DNA from: Spirochaeta africana DSM 8902
GTDB lineage: Bacteria; Spirochaetota; Spirochaetia; DSM-27196; DSM-8902
Direction of reading: 5' to 3'
NCBI RefSeq assembly: GCF_000242595.2
Contig: NC_017098.1
Coordinates: 372,001-436,000, forward strand
DNA: 64,000 bases
Shown: in pieces, positions 7,602 through 17,152 of the stretch
Position numbering within the stretch: position 1 is the stretch's first letter
How the letters are laid out: the number at the start of each line of letters is the position of its first letter
Made by a program: the position numbers and the translations under genes
The notes under the pieces: model-generated
The model's database searches: none
What the model saw: the letters and a program-made list of their open reading frames with translations, nothing else
What the model was told of the DNA's origin: nothing

Positions 7602-10600
7602 ATGGATATCACCTACCTTACAGCTATGAGCTATGCTGAACAGATACGCGCCGAACTACCGGATCGCTATTTTCACGGATTTTCTGCCGAGGAGCAGCAG
7701 CTGCATCGCAGCGCGCTTGAACAGCTGGGGCCTGACGGACTGGTGTCGGTGCGGGTTGACCCGCAGCCGATGGGCGCCAGCGGGATCGACAACGGGGCAG
7801 GCACCGGGGCCGACAATGGGGCCGGGGTTCGTATAACTGTTATCGCCTTTGACGTTCCGGGCTTGTTCGCGGTGCTTGCCGGTACACTCGCGGTGATGGG
7901 CTGCGACATAACCGCCGGCATCAGCTGTACCACCAGACCGGGATCCACCGACGGGTTTCGCCGGCTGGAAAGTCAGCGCCGCCGCATTATCGATGCCTTT
8001 AGCGGCAGCCTGGCGCCGGGACTGGACTACGAGGTCTGGGCGGTACAGTTTGAAACCCGGGTGCGGCGGGTGATAGAGCGTTTGAGCGAGGACCCGCAAA
8101 ACACCGAGGTCAGGAGCGAGCTGGTACAGTCAGTGGCAGAGGTGCTTGCCGACCGCAGCGGTGCCCGGCGGGCGGCCCTGCCGCCGGTGACAGCGTCGGT
8201 AGAGGTGCTGGAAAGTGGTACCCGTATCTCGATCACCTCCGCTGATACGCCGTTCTTTCTGTACTCGGCAGCTGGGGCCCTCAGTCTGCACGGGGTCTCG
8301 ATAGAAGGTGTGGAGATTCATACCCGGGATGGACAGGTCCAGGATGTGTTTGAGCTGGTTGACCGCTTTGGCCGCCCGATACGGGACAAGGACGAGCTTG
8401 ATCACCTGCGGTTCTCGCTGGTGTTCACCAAACAGTTTACCTATCAGCTCACCGAAGCGCCGGATCCGTTCTCCGCGCTGCAGCGTTTTGATCAGCTGAT
8501 GCAGGACTTGATGCGGGTGTCGCGTGACGCCGACATGCGGGATGCTCTGACAGATCCTGGCCTGCAGGAGGAGCTGGCGCGATTGCTGGGGGCCAGTGAT
8601 TTTCTCTGGGAGGATTTTATCCGGCGGCAGCAGGATCAGATTCTGCCAATGCTCAGCCGGGAATCACGCGGCCGGATTCTGAGTCTGGACGAGGCTCGTG
8701 TCGGGATGGAGTTGGACGAGGCCCTGGAGGATGTCAGCGACTACGACGAGCAGATCGACCGATTGAACGAGTTCAAGGATCGCGAGATCTTTCTTATTGA
8801 TATCGATCACATACTGCATCCGGATCTGGATTTCTTTTTCCTGAGCAGGCGGCTGGTCCGGCTTGCCGAGGAGGTTATCCGGGTGGCCCTGGAGCTTACC
8901 TATGATGCCTATGTCGCCCGCTACGGTGTCCCGCGTACCGCCGGGGGCATGGCAGTTCCGTATGCCGTTTTCGGGCTGGGAAAGCTGGGCGGTGAGGCCC
9001 TTGGGTATGCATCCGACCTGGAGGTTTTGTGCCTCTACGCCGACGCCGGCGAAACAGATGGGGCCGAACAGATATCCAATCGTATGTTTTTCGAGCGGAT
9101 GTTCAGCGATGCCCTGCGGGCGATTCGGGCCCGCAAGGAGGGGATCTTCCAGGTGGATCCCAGGCTGCGACCGCATGGCGAGGACGGTCCCTTGGCCTGT
9201 ACCCTCGACAGCTTTGTCTCGTACTATCAGCGCGGCGGCGGGGCACACAGCTACGAACGACTTGCCCTGATTCGCCTTCGCTGGATTGCCGGTGATCGGA
9301 CAATCGGGACACAGGTTGAGCGCTTGCGGGATGAACTGGTGTACCAGTCAGACAGTATCGACCTGCAGGAGATTCGCGAACTGCGCTCGAAGCAGCTGGT
9401 GCATAAATCCCGGGAGGAGCGCTACAACGCCAAGTTCAGTCCGGGTGCCCTGGTCGATATAGAGTACAACGTGCAGATCCTGCAGGTGGAGCATGCCGCG
9501 TCCTACCCGGCGCTGCGAACCCCGCGGCTGCATGAGGCTTTGAAAGGGCTGCGCCGTGCCGGTGCCCTGCAGCGTGAGGAGGCCCAGACCCTGGTTGATG
9601 CGTACCGCTTCTTCCGGCATCTGATAAACGGTCTGCGTATGCTCCGCGGTAATGCCCTGGATCTCTTCCTGCCGGACAAACAGTCGGTTGAGTTTGCGCA
9701 TCTTGCCCGGCGAATGGGGTACCGCGGCAGCGGTATCTCACCGGCCGAGAAGCTGTATGTCGAGTTCCAGCAGCGCTCTGCCGAGGTTCGCAGCATTATT
9801 GAGCGCCACCTCGGGCGCGGTGCCATTCCCGGCGACTTTGTGGGCAACGTGCTTGATCTGGTGCTGCGCAGCGATGTAGCGGAACAGGAGGCAGAGGCCT
9901 TTTTTGCCGGCCGCGGTTTTCACGAACCCCTGCGGGCCTGGAAGAGCATTCAGGCTCTGGACGGGTTTGCTTCGGACGGATTCCGGCGGCTGATTGTTCT
10001 GGCGTTTGACATCCTGGTGGATCAGCCCGATCCTGATCTGGCGCTGCTGCACTGGCGGCAGCTGGTCGAGCGGCTGGATGCCGGACAGCATTATGCAACC
10101 CTGGCAAGTCAGCCCAAGCGTATGGAGATACTGTTCGGATTGTTCGGGGTAAGCCGGTTCCTGTCGGATATCCTGATTCAGCACCCGGGCTTTTTTGACT
10201 GGGTGACCGAACCGGCAACCGTAGCCCGCGTCCGGAGCCTGGATGAGCTGACCTCAGCCTTGCGGCATGATGTGGAGACAGGGTTGGCTCAGGATCCACC
10301 GGTCTCTGCCCGTGATTCGCTGCGCTTGTTTCGCAAACGGGAGATGGTCCGTATCGGCACCCGGGATCTGCAGATTGCGGTTCCGCTCAAGTACACCCTT
10401 GCCGAGATCTCCAACCTTGCCCAGGCAGTAGTCGGAGTAGGGGTGGAGAACGTCTGGCAGCAGCGCGGACGGGTTGCCGGCGCTGCTCCTGGCAGTTCTG
10501 CAGCTGACCCCGATAACTTTTGCGTGCTGGCCTTTGGCAAGTTCGGCGGTGGCGAGCTGAACTACAGCTCCGACATCGATCTGGTCGCCATCTATCGTCC

Positions 10601-11429
10601 CTCGGGGGATACCCGCAGCGAGCTGGAGCAGCAGGAGTACACTGCAGTGGTCAGGGCAATCGTAGCCGAACTGAATGAATACACATCCGAGGGATATGCC
10701 TATCGAGTAGATCTACGGCTGCGACCGTTCGGAGCCTCCGGGGATGTGGTGTGGTCCCTGCCGCGGATACTCCAGTACTATCGACGGGATGCCTCGCTAT
10801 GGGAGTTTCAGGCCATGCTCAAGCTGCGACCAGTTGCCGGCAGCCTGGATCTGGGGGAGCAGTTTCTGTATCAGGTGCGCCAGATGCTGCCTGGGCCCGA
10901 TCGCAAGCAGGAAATCGTGCACACTATTAAAACCATGCGCGAGGAGGCCGTGCAGCAGTATCGCAGCAAACAGCTGCGATTGCGCCCGTCCACCGATGCT
11001 GCCTCCCGGAATCAGGCCCTGGCAGCAGCACTGGGCGAGCTGCCATCTACCGATATCAAAAACGGCACGGGTGGTATCCGTGACATCGAATTCCTGGTGC
11101 AGGGACTGCAGCTGCTGAATTGCTGCCGGTCCGAGGAAATCATGACCGGCAATACCCTGGAGGCACTGCGCAGACTGGCAAATGCCGGTGTGCTGCCCCA
11201 GGACAGTGCGGTGGCGCTGGCCGAGCATTATGTCTTTCTGCGTCGGCTGGAACATCTGCTGCAGATTTTCGAGGACCGTCAGGTACATGGCTTGCCCCCG
11301 GATGAGCGGGCACTGAGCAGGCTGGCGCGCAAATGTGCCGGCCCGCAGGCCGGTCCGGTTGAATTGCTGCAGCTGGTGGCGGGGCATATGGTCGATGTAC
11401 GTAGGTTATACGAAGATTTCCTACAATAA
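7602..11429 (+). CDS. glnE: GlnE-type glutamine synthetase adenylyltransferase with N-terminal ACT domains
   Basis: About 1275 residues, compared with about 950 for ordinary GlnE. Residues ~76-110 (VRITVIAFDVPGLFAVLAG) and ~206-262 (ISITSADTPFFLYSAAGALS) look like two ACT repeats, as at the C-terminus of GlnD. Next come two nucleotidyltransferase halves. The first (~457) reads GLGKLGGEALGYASDLEVL, the de-adenylylation half, with D-x-E in place of D-x-D. The second (~976) reads AFGKFGGGELNYSSDIDLV, the adenylylation half, with D-x-D intact. Each half has an RLRP block, and the C-terminal helical domain is typical. It should add or remove AMP on GlnA, which is encoded next and keeps the target Tyr. 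The start is uncertain (TTG 7587, ATG 7602 or ATG 7626); I chose 7602 for the AGGA just upstream. Confidence 0.88.
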   Translation: MDITYLTAMSYAEQIRAELPDRYFHGFSAEEQQLHRSALEQLGPDGLVSVRVDPQPMGASGIDNGAGTGADNGAGVRITVIAFDVPGLFAVLAGTLAVMGCDITAGISCTTRPGSTDGFRRLESQRRRIIDAFSGSLAPGLDYEVWAVQFETRVRRVIERLSEDPQNTEVRSELVQSVAEVLADRSGARRAALPPVTASVEVLESGTRISITSADTPFFLYSAAGALSLHGVSIEGVEIHTRDGQVQDVFELVDRFGRPIRDKDELDHLRFSLVFTKQFTYQLTEAPDPFSALQRFDQLMQDLMRVSRDADMRDALTDPGLQEELARLLGASDFLWEDFIRRQQDQILPMLSRESRGRILSLDEARVGMELDEALEDVSDYDEQIDRLNEFKDREIFLIDIDHILHPDLDFFFLSRRLVRLAEEVIRVALELTYDAYVARYGVPRTAGGMAVPYAVFGLGKLGGEALGYASDLEVLCLYADAGETDGAEQISNRMFFERMFSDALRAIRARKEGIFQVDPRLRPHGEDGPLACTLDSFVSYYQRGGGAHSYERLALIRLRWIAGDRTIGTQVERLRDELVYQSDSIDLQEIRELRSKQLVHKSREERYNAKFSPGALVDIEYNVQILQVEHAASYPALRTPRLHEALKGLRRAGALQREEAQTLVDAYRFFRHLINGLRMLRGNALDLFLPDKQSVEFAHLARRMGYRGSGISPAEKLYVEFQQRSAEVRSIIERHLGRGAIPGDFVGNVLDLVLRSDVAEQEAEAFFAGRGFHEPLRAWKSIQALDGFASDGFRRLIVLAFDILVDQPDPDLALLHWRQLVERLDAGQHYATLASQPKRMEILFGLFGVSRFLSDILIQHPGFFDWVTEPATVARVRSLDELTSALRHDVETGLAQDPPVSARDSLRLFRKREMVRIGTRDLQIAVPLKYTLAEISNLAQAVVGVGVENVWQQRGRVAGAAPGSSAADPDNFCVLAFGKFGGGELNYSSDIDLVAIYRPSGDTRSELEQQEYTAVVRAIVAELNEYTSEGYAYRVDLRLRPFGASGDVVWSLPRILQYYRRDASLWEFQAMLKLRPVAGSLDLGEQFLYQVRQMLPGPDRKQEIVHTIKTMREEAVQQYRSKQLRLRPSTDAASRNQALAAALGELPSTDIKNGTGGIRDIEFLVQGLQLLNCCRSEEIMTGNTLEALRRLANAGVLPQDSAVALAEHYVFLRRLEHLLQIFEDRQVHGLPPDERALSRLARKCAGPQAGPVELLQLVAGHMVDVRRLYEDFLQ

Positions 11430-11478
11430 TGTAGCCAAATAAAAAATACTTTACATTGTTGTATGTAACTACTATATT
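11421..11478 (+). promoter_or_regulatory. glnA promoter with two TACA-N4-TGTA operators
   Basis: A near-ideal promoter reads TTTACA (11450-11455), 17 bp, TATATT (11473-11478). Two palindromes of the form yTACA-N4-TGTAd occur: CTACAATAATGTAG (11421-11434, over the glnE stop codon) and TTACATTGTTGTAT (11451-11464, over the -35). Their centres are 30 bp apart, about three helical turns. The second also sits in the larger inverted repeat TTACAT-N6-ATGTAA (11451-11468). This suggests a dimeric repressor or activator acting on glnA. Confidence 0.6.
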
Positions 11479-11516
11479 TCCGGTAACACAACCACGGCAG
11501 GTATAAGGAGAGGATT

Positions 11517-12920
11517 ATGACTGCTCAGGAAATTATGAAGATGATTCGCGAGAACGATGTCAAGTACATCGACCTCCAGTTCGGCGATATGTTCGGCAGA
11601 CTGAACCACACAACCTTTTTGGCTAAAAACTTCGATGCTGATCAGATCGAAAGCGGTATTCCATTCGATGGATCTTCGATCCGTGCCTGGAAATCAATCG
11701 AGAAGTCCGACATGATCTTCCGACCGGATCCGCGAACCGCATTTATCGACCCCTTTCGCGAACAGACCACCCTGGTCATGTTTGGCGATATCTGGGAGCC
11801 GCGCACCAACGAACGCTATGATCGCGCGCCGCGCAACATCGCCCACAAGGCTGTTGAATACATGAAGAGCCTTGGGCTCGGCGACCAGATCTTTTTTGGT
11901 CCGGAACCCGAGTTCTTTATCTTTGACAGCGTGCGTGTTGGCACCAGCCCGCAGAGCTCGTTCTATGAGATCGAAACCATCGAGGGCCCCTGGACAATGG
12001 GCGAGGACGGACACAACCTGGGGCACAAAATCAAGCACAAGGCCGGGTACTTTCCCGCAACACCCCAGGATACCCAGATGGATCTGCGCTCCGAGATTAC
12101 CTCGCACATGGAGGATATGGGTATCACGGTATACCTGCATCACCATGAGGTCGGCACCGCACAGGGCGAGATCGGTATCAAGTTCGGCGACATTATTACT
12201 GCCGGGGACCTGGTACACAAGTACAAGTATGCTGTAAAGAATACCGCATACAAGTACGGCAAGACTGCAACCTTTATGCCCAAGCCGATGTTCATGGACA
12301 ACGGCAGCGGGATGCATGTCCATGCATCCATCTGGAAGGACGGCGAGAACCTGTTTGCCGGCGATGGCTATGCCAACCTGAGCCAGACCGCTCTGTATGC
12401 TATCGGCGGACTGTTAAAGCATGGTCGTGCCATACAGGCCTTTACCAACCCTACCGCCAACTCCTATCGGCGTCTGGTTCCGGGATATGAGGCCCCGGTC
12501 AAGCTGGCCTACAGTGCGACCAACCGTTCGGCTGCGGTTCGTATCCCGTATGTCGACAATGACAAGGCTCGTCGCTTCGAGTTCCGCTGTGGCGATGCCA
12601 GTGGTTCGGCCTATCTGAACTTTGCCGCAATGACCATGGCCATGATTGACGGCATCCGCAATAAAATCGATCCGGGCGCTGCCCTGGATAAAAACCTGTA
12701 CGATCTGCCGCCGGAAGAGGCTGCTGCTATCCCCAGCACCTGCCCGACCCTGGAAGAGGCAATCGACGAAATGCTGCGCGACAAAGACTGGCTGACAGCC
12801 GGTGATGTATTCACCGACGAGTTTATCGAGGCCTACGTCGGATATCGCCGCGAAGAGGAAGTCGAGCCGATCAAGCTGCAGCCGACTCCCCTTGAATTCG
12901 AGCTGTACTACGACGTGTAA
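11517..12920 (+). CDS. glnA: Glutamine synthetase type I (GSI-beta)
   Basis: A 467-residue enzyme of standard GSI length. It condenses ammonia and glutamate to glutamine with ATP in the cytosol as a dodecamer. Visible signatures include IPFDGSSIRAW, the metal and substrate block FFGPEPEFFIFD, the ATP-binding NGSGMHVHAS, and RRLVPGYEAPVKLAYSATNR. NLYDLPPEE near residue 394 is the adenylylation loop with its Tyr (E. coli Tyr397), so the enzyme is of the GlnE-controlled subtype. This agrees with the upstream adenylyltransferase gene. A strong AAGGAG Shine-Dalgarno lies just before the ATG. A promoter of its own and a terminator directly after the stop show that it can be expressed independently of glnE. 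Confidence 0.97.
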   Translation: MTAQEIMKMIRENDVKYIDLQFGDMFGRLNHTTFLAKNFDADQIESGIPFDGSSIRAWKSIEKSDMIFRPDPRTAFIDPFREQTTLVMFGDIWEPRTNERYDRAPRNIAHKAVEYMKSLGLGDQIFFGPEPEFFIFDSVRVGTSPQSSFYEIETIEGPWTMGEDGHNLGHKIKHKAGYFPATPQDTQMDLRSEITSHMEDMGITVYLHHHEVGTAQGEIGIKFGDIITAGDLVHKYKYAVKNTAYKYGKTATFMPKPMFMDNGSGMHVHASIWKDGENLFAGDGYANLSQTALYAIGGLLKHGRAIQAFTNPTANSYRRLVPGYEAPVKLAYSATNRSAAVRIPYVDNDKARRFEFRCGDASGSAYLNFAAMTMAMIDGIRNKIDPGAALDKNLYDLPPEEAAAIPSTCPTLEEAIDEMLRDKDWLTAGDVFTDEFIEAYVGYRREEEVEPIKLQPTPLEFELYYDV

Positions 12921-12950
12921 GCGTCGCAGGACATGGAGATCCTCACCTCC

Positions 12951-12984
12951 TGGCGGCCGTCCGAATGGGCGGTCGCCATTTTTT
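12951..12984 (+). terminator. Rho-independent terminator of glnA
   Basis: TGGCGGCCGTCC (12951-12962) pairs with GGGCGGTCGCCA (12967-12978) with two wobble pairs over a GAAT loop, followed by six T. It points in the direction of glnA and touches the stop codon of the convergent pilus operon. Confidence 0.85.
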
Positions 12985-13886
12985 CAGGGGGCTTCGATGG
13001 TGATGTTGATCTCGTCCTGATAGGTGCCGGCAGCAGGCAGTTCTGTATACGGGAGAATCTCCAGCTGCAGTGTATGAGTTCTGCCATTGCTTCCGGTTGG
13101 CGCCAGGCTGGCAGCAGCGGTGACAGGGGTTCCACTGGCAAGATCGACAGGGCTTCCGTCAAACCGGAATCTGTAGGCAACCGTGTCACCACTTATTGAT
13201 TCACGGAGGTTGGCAGCGTTTTGGCTCTGTACCAGAACGTTGTAGGGAGTATTGGCCAGTACCCCGAGATCTACCTGTTGTGCGGTGTGTGGCAGCAGGT
13301 TTTCAAAGTTCAGTTCATAGAATGTACTCCCACTGCCATACCCGCTGCCGGCAGGGGTGATCTGCATGTCGATTACCTCGTCCATATCGATTCTGAGGTT
13401 GATTATGCTGTCGTCTGCAAGCTGGCCAGTATCCTGGGTACCGATATACAGTTCAAGCACCGGGGAATCTTCGTAGCGTCCCGCCATTGGGAGCTGTCCC
13501 GGCAACAGTCGGAAAACAAGATCGTATTCCCGAACCTGCCATTGATTACCGGATGCCGGAAAACTCCCGTTGATACGGTAGCTGTCTGACAGCGGTTGCC
13601 CGGTGGCTGCATCCAGAATCTGGTACTCCAGCGAGGCGCTGCCCTGCTGATGTTGCGCAGACCGGATGCTACTGCCGGGTGAGACGGTAAGCGTATAGTC
13701 GGTAGCAGCTTGCCGATGACGAATAGTTACGGTACGGGTAATCTCTACCGGTGCGGAAACGCTGTAGTTGCCGGTGACAGGGCGACCTGGATTGCCACGA
13801 AACTCAAGTGTCTGTCCGGGAAGTGAGACCGCGGTAAGGAGCAAAGCCACGGTCAGTACTCCAGCGAGGGTACGGTTACTCAACAT
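12984..13886 (-). CDS. Chaperone-usher pilus tip subunit / putative adhesin
   Basis: A 300-residue exported protein, the last gene of the pilus operon. The ATG at 13886 has GGAGG 6 nt upstream and overlaps the usher stop by 11 bp. A signal peptide (TLAGVLTVALLLTAVSLPGQ) precedes two beta-rich halves. The C-terminus, AGTYQDEINITIEAP, closely matches the end of the major pilin (GSYQDTLTFTISAE), the beta-strand motif typical of spore-coat-U/CsuA-type pilins. A two-domain protein encoded after the usher is the position of CsuE-like tip adhesins in archaic chaperone-usher systems. I infer that the first half binds a ligand and the second half is the pilin domain that docks on the fibre. No specific receptor can be predicted. 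Confidence 0.75.
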   Translation of the reverse strand: MLSNRTLAGVLTVALLLTAVSLPGQTLEFRGNPGRPVTGNYSVSAPVEITRTVTIRHRQAATDYTLTVSPGSSIRSAQHQQGSASLEYQILDAATGQPLSDSYRINGSFPASGNQWQVREYDLVFRLLPGQLPMAGRYEDSPVLELYIGTQDTGQLADDSIINLRIDMDEVIDMQITPAGSGYGSGSTFYELNFENLLPHTAQQVDLGVLANTPYNVLVQSQNAANLRESISGDTVAYRFRFDGSPVDLASGTPVTAAASLAPTGSNGRTHTLQLEILPYTELPAAGTYQDEINITIEAP

Positions 13887-16440
13887 AAACTGCCTCCAGG
13901 TGATATCTGCCCGAGGCATCCTCGGGTATAGTGAAGGTGCCGCTTCTGCCATCGTTCAGCTCTATTCTGTACATTCCAGGAACCAGGTCATACAGCTCCA
14001 GCTCGCCCTGGCGGTTGGAGAAAAAGCGTTCGCCGTGCTCCGGGAGTGAGGGATGTACTGGGGATTCATAATGGAACACCCGACCTGCTGCCAGTGGCAG
14101 CAGATCTCCGCTGCTTTTCCGCAGTGAAGTCGCCAGGACAACCGTTGCGGGGGACCCGAGCATGATCCGGATACCTTGCTGTACTCCCGGCTGAATGATA
14201 AATCTATGGGTGCCAAAAGAATATCCCTCGGGGAGATCCGGCGCATCAGGATACAGGGAATAATATCCGTAGGGGCGAAGGTTGGATATAATCCCGGTTC
14301 CCCATGGCCAAATTCGGGTGTTTCCCCGCCCGGATTCGGTAGAGAGGCTTACCTGCTTGTCGTGAAATCCGGGATGCGGTACCGCTATGACAAATGCTCC
14401 GCGATTGGGGCGAGTTGCCGCAATCGCACCATCGGCATACGCCAGGCCGGTACCAAACCCGAGGTTTGCTTCCCGTACAGAGCCGTGTCCGGATTGATGC
14501 CGGCTCCAGCGACCACTCAAATCTCCTTCGAAAACTGATGACCGCAATCGCAGCGATGCACCCGCTGCTGGAGCCAAATGGCCTGGATCATCAGGACTGC
14601 TCAGCTGTGGGTTTTGCAGGTTGGTCGAGGCATAGATCGAGGTATCATGACCTTCGTACACCGGCATGCCCGCTGAAATAGCATTGCTGCCTTCCCTTAT
14701 ATCCTGATAAACGCTCACCGTGGGACGCCGGCCCTCTTCGGATCCTGGTGAGTAGCTATAGTGGATACCCAGGCGAGGTTCAGGCGGTGAATCAGGATAC
14801 ACCTGGACAGAACCGCGTATCGATAAATTTGCGCCGCGATCATGGCGGGAATAGGCGGTAAGTGATAACAGCACCATATCAGATGCGGGTTCACGTCTCA
14901 GACTACCGCGGATAGTCGCGGCTAGACCCAGGTTCGGGCTCAGATTCTGGCCAACACTGGTAAATATGGAGATGTGTTCCCGGTTCCCCGGGTTCTCAAT
15001 TGGTGACGGTGTCCTTAGCCGCGGGCCAAGCAACCGCGCCCCGGCATGTATTCGTGGAAGTTGTGGGTTGCCGGAGAACTGAAGTTGATACTCGAACTGA
15101 GCGGCTGTGTCTAGGTCCCAGTCGGCATCAAAATGGCTTGCTAGGGTGAGCTGCAGGTTTCCGGCCGGTGCGGCAATCAATCCTGTCAGGGAGGCCAGCT
15201 GCTCGTATCGGGAAGTCACCAGGCCGCTGCCAATCGTCACGCGTGGTGATATGCCATAGTGATAATTTCCGCCAACAACAGGAAAATCGGTGTGCTGCCG
15301 TAGTACACCAGCAGCGGCAGAAAATTGCTGTGTTCCTGGTGATAACAGGCTGGGAAAGCCAAAGCGTCGATGCTCATGCCGCTCGGTACGATTGAGGTCG
15401 TCGGTTATCTCGATTGTTACAGTTGTGCGTCCGGCCGGGAGAGGGATATCTTCTATACGGTACGGTCCTGCTTGCAGCTCAAGCTTGTCTACTTCCTGAT
15501 TATCGACCAGTATCCGGATGATAGACGGGCGCTGTAGAAAAATATCAATACTGCCCATGCTGCTGGTAACCTGGAACGGGGAAAGGCTGTCATCCCGCCG
15601 AATTGCAATACCGTACATCCGAGGAGCACCGGAGGTAATGCCGATCGGTGGTAGTGATACCGTGCCAGCATCGACGCTCAGTAGCCATGGGGGGTAATCA
15701 TAGCGCAGGTAGAGATCCTCGGCAGCAGCCGGAGCAGCGGTTGTTGAGTCAAGCACAGTGGAACCGTACAGATGCAGATAGCTGGTCAGCGGCTGGATCT
15801 CCCAGGTGAGCCCCGATGCCAACCCGACAGCCAGTGAATGCGTCTCGGTTTCTGCCGCTGAGTCATAGCGTATGCCTGCTGTTCCTTCTATATTCAGAAA
15901 ACTGCTGAGGATAGCCCCCGGGGTAAGCTGGTCAGTTGGCGGATAACTGCTTTGGTGTAACGAAACACCGGTGACTGGCTGGGTTCCTTGCTGAGGCCGG
16001 ATACGGAGCACGGCGTTTTCTTCGTCGAATACTACCGGTAAACCGGCATTATCAAGGTGTCGTAGAGGTATGAACTCTGGGTGATCGGGCAGTTGCTGGA
16101 GAATTTCCGGGAGGATGTAGTCCTCGAGGCTGGAAATAAGCGAGCTATGCACCGCATGCGGTGTGTACTCAACCGGATCAATCAGTATCGATACATCTCG
16201 GAGATAGGTATTGTGCAGGTAGACAGGCAGCTGTACGACCGCAGACTCTGCTGCTGCCAGTTGGTGATCAATCGCCGAAGTAAGGAGCAGTACGCTTGCG
16301 ATTAGCGTTGTAAGACACCAGCGGGTGTTAAGGCTTCTGGCAGGCCGAGGTCTTCTTAAAAATTTTTGGAGTTTATGTCGTCTGAGTGAGATAGCCGCAG
16401 TCAGATCAGGTTTGTCAATCCGGCAGAATGAGGCTGACAT
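13876..16440 (-). CDS. Outer-membrane usher of a chaperone-usher pilus
   Basis: About 854 residues, the usual usher size. A long basic n-region precedes the signal core CLTTLIASVLLLTSAIDHQ. After an N-terminal periplasmic domain, the middle shows the usher plug signature: IRILVDNQEVDKLELQAGPY, RIEDIPLPAGRTTVTIEI and FGFPSLLSPGTQQFSAAAGV. A long beta-barrel follows, then C-terminal beta-sandwich domains near 690-850 (GTHRFIIQPGVQQGIRIML). It would gate secretion and polymerisation of pilins across the outer membrane. The ATG at 16440 is chosen for its GGAGG 6 nt upstream; the gene overlaps the chaperone by 26 bp and the tip gene by 11 bp. Base composition looks lower in G+C than neighbouring regions, which hints at transfer. 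Confidence 0.88.
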   Translation of the reverse strand: MSASFCRIDKPDLTAAISLRRHKLQKFLRRPRPARSLNTRWCLTTLIASVLLLTSAIDHQLAAAESAVVQLPVYLHNTYLRDVSILIDPVEYTPHAVHSSLISSLEDYILPEILQQLPDHPEFIPLRHLDNAGLPVVFDEENAVLRIRPQQGTQPVTGVSLHQSSYPPTDQLTPGAILSSFLNIEGTAGIRYDSAAETETHSLAVGLASGLTWEIQPLTSYLHLYGSTVLDSTTAAPAAAEDLYLRYDYPPWLLSVDAGTVSLPPIGITSGAPRMYGIAIRRDDSLSPFQVTSSMGSIDIFLQRPSIIRILVDNQEVDKLELQAGPYRIEDIPLPAGRTTVTIEITDDLNRTERHEHRRFGFPSLLSPGTQQFSAAAGVLRQHTDFPVVGGNYHYGISPRVTIGSGLVTSRYEQLASLTGLIAAPAGNLQLTLASHFDADWDLDTAAQFEYQLQFSGNPQLPRIHAGARLLGPRLRTPSPIENPGNREHISIFTSVGQNLSPNLGLAATIRGSLRREPASDMVLLSLTAYSRHDRGANLSIRGSVQVYPDSPPEPRLGIHYSYSPGSEEGRRPTVSVYQDIREGSNAISAGMPVYEGHDTSIYASTNLQNPQLSSPDDPGHLAPAAGASLRLRSSVFEGDLSGRWSRHQSGHGSVREANLGFGTGLAYADGAIAATRPNRGAFVIAVPHPGFHDKQVSLSTESGRGNTRIWPWGTGIISNLRPYGYYSLYPDAPDLPEGYSFGTHRFIIQPGVQQGIRIMLGSPATVVLATSLRKSSGDLLPLAAGRVFHYESPVHPSLPEHGERFFSNRQGELELYDLVPGMYRIELNDGRSGTFTIPEDASGRYHLEAVYVE

Positions 16441-17149
16441 CAGTAACCTCCGAACTACTGGAATCGCTGATAGGGTAATCACGCCAGCTGCCAGCCAGCA
16501 GATTGGTGCCTGCCAAACCGGGTAGGTCTGCGGAGGTAAGCAGGGTAGACGAGCCATCAGCGTACTGCACGATCAGTTCAAGGCTGTTCAACAGGCGGTG
16601 TTGCGATCCGCTGTTGGAAATCCGTATCCTGGTCTCGCCGTTGGTGGCGTCGATCACTTCGGCATGAACATCCGCTTCTGCTCGTTCCGGTGTGACATAT
16701 ACCGCTGCGAGATAGCGGTACATGATGGTTATAACCCCGCCGGATTCTGGTGCGGCTTCATCCCCGGTAAGGTTTACCGGCAGCTGTTCGGCAAGAAGTC
16801 GGAATGCCTGTTCACTGTCAATCTCGGCTGGTCCAATCCATCGAACCCGAACGGTCCGACGTTCCCCAGGATCCAGTATAACCCTTCCAGGAAAAATGCT
16901 GAACAGATCATTTGCCGGTTCTCGCACCTCGCTGCCGTCGGGCTGCAGTTCCCTCGTATGCATACTGAGTTCTATCGCGATCGGCGAATTCCCCGGGTTA
17001 TGCAGCTGAAAGGTCTGTGAGCTCATTGAGCCGGAGGGCTCAAAATGTTGGGAAATTGGCTGTAAACTGAATCCAGGAAGCGAAACGGTCCTGCCAAAAA
17101 GCAGGACCGCGATCGCAACTGGCAGTATTTTTTGCCTGATGCTACCCAT
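16415..17149 (-). CDS. Periplasmic pilus chaperone (PapD-like)
   Basis: A 244-residue exported protein with a signal peptide (ILPVAIAVLLFGRTVSLPG). The N-terminal immunoglobulin domain reads FEPSGSMSSQTFQLHN, then IFPGRVILDPGERRTVRVRW, the F/G strands of PapD-like chaperones. A second beta-sandwich begins near ITIMYRYLAAVYVTP, the G1-like edge strand with a basic residue that would hold the pilin C-terminus. It would bind unfolded pilins in the periplasm by donor-strand complementation and deliver them to the usher. It starts 3 nt after the pilin stop, with no separate Shine-Dalgarno, so translation is coupled. The architecture is nearest to the archaic/alternate chaperones encoded with CsuA-type pilins. 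Confidence 0.87.
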   Translation of the reverse strand: MGSIRQKILPVAIAVLLFGRTVSLPGFSLQPISQHFEPSGSMSSQTFQLHNPGNSPIAIELSMHTRELQPDGSEVREPANDLFSIFPGRVILDPGERRTVRVRWIGPAEIDSEQAFRLLAEQLPVNLTGDEAAPESGGVITIMYRYLAAVYVTPERAEADVHAEVIDATNGETRIRISNSGSQHRLLNSLELIVQYADGSSTLLTSADLPGLAGTNLLAGSWRDYPISDSSSSEVTDVSLILPD

Positions 17150-17152
17150 GGA

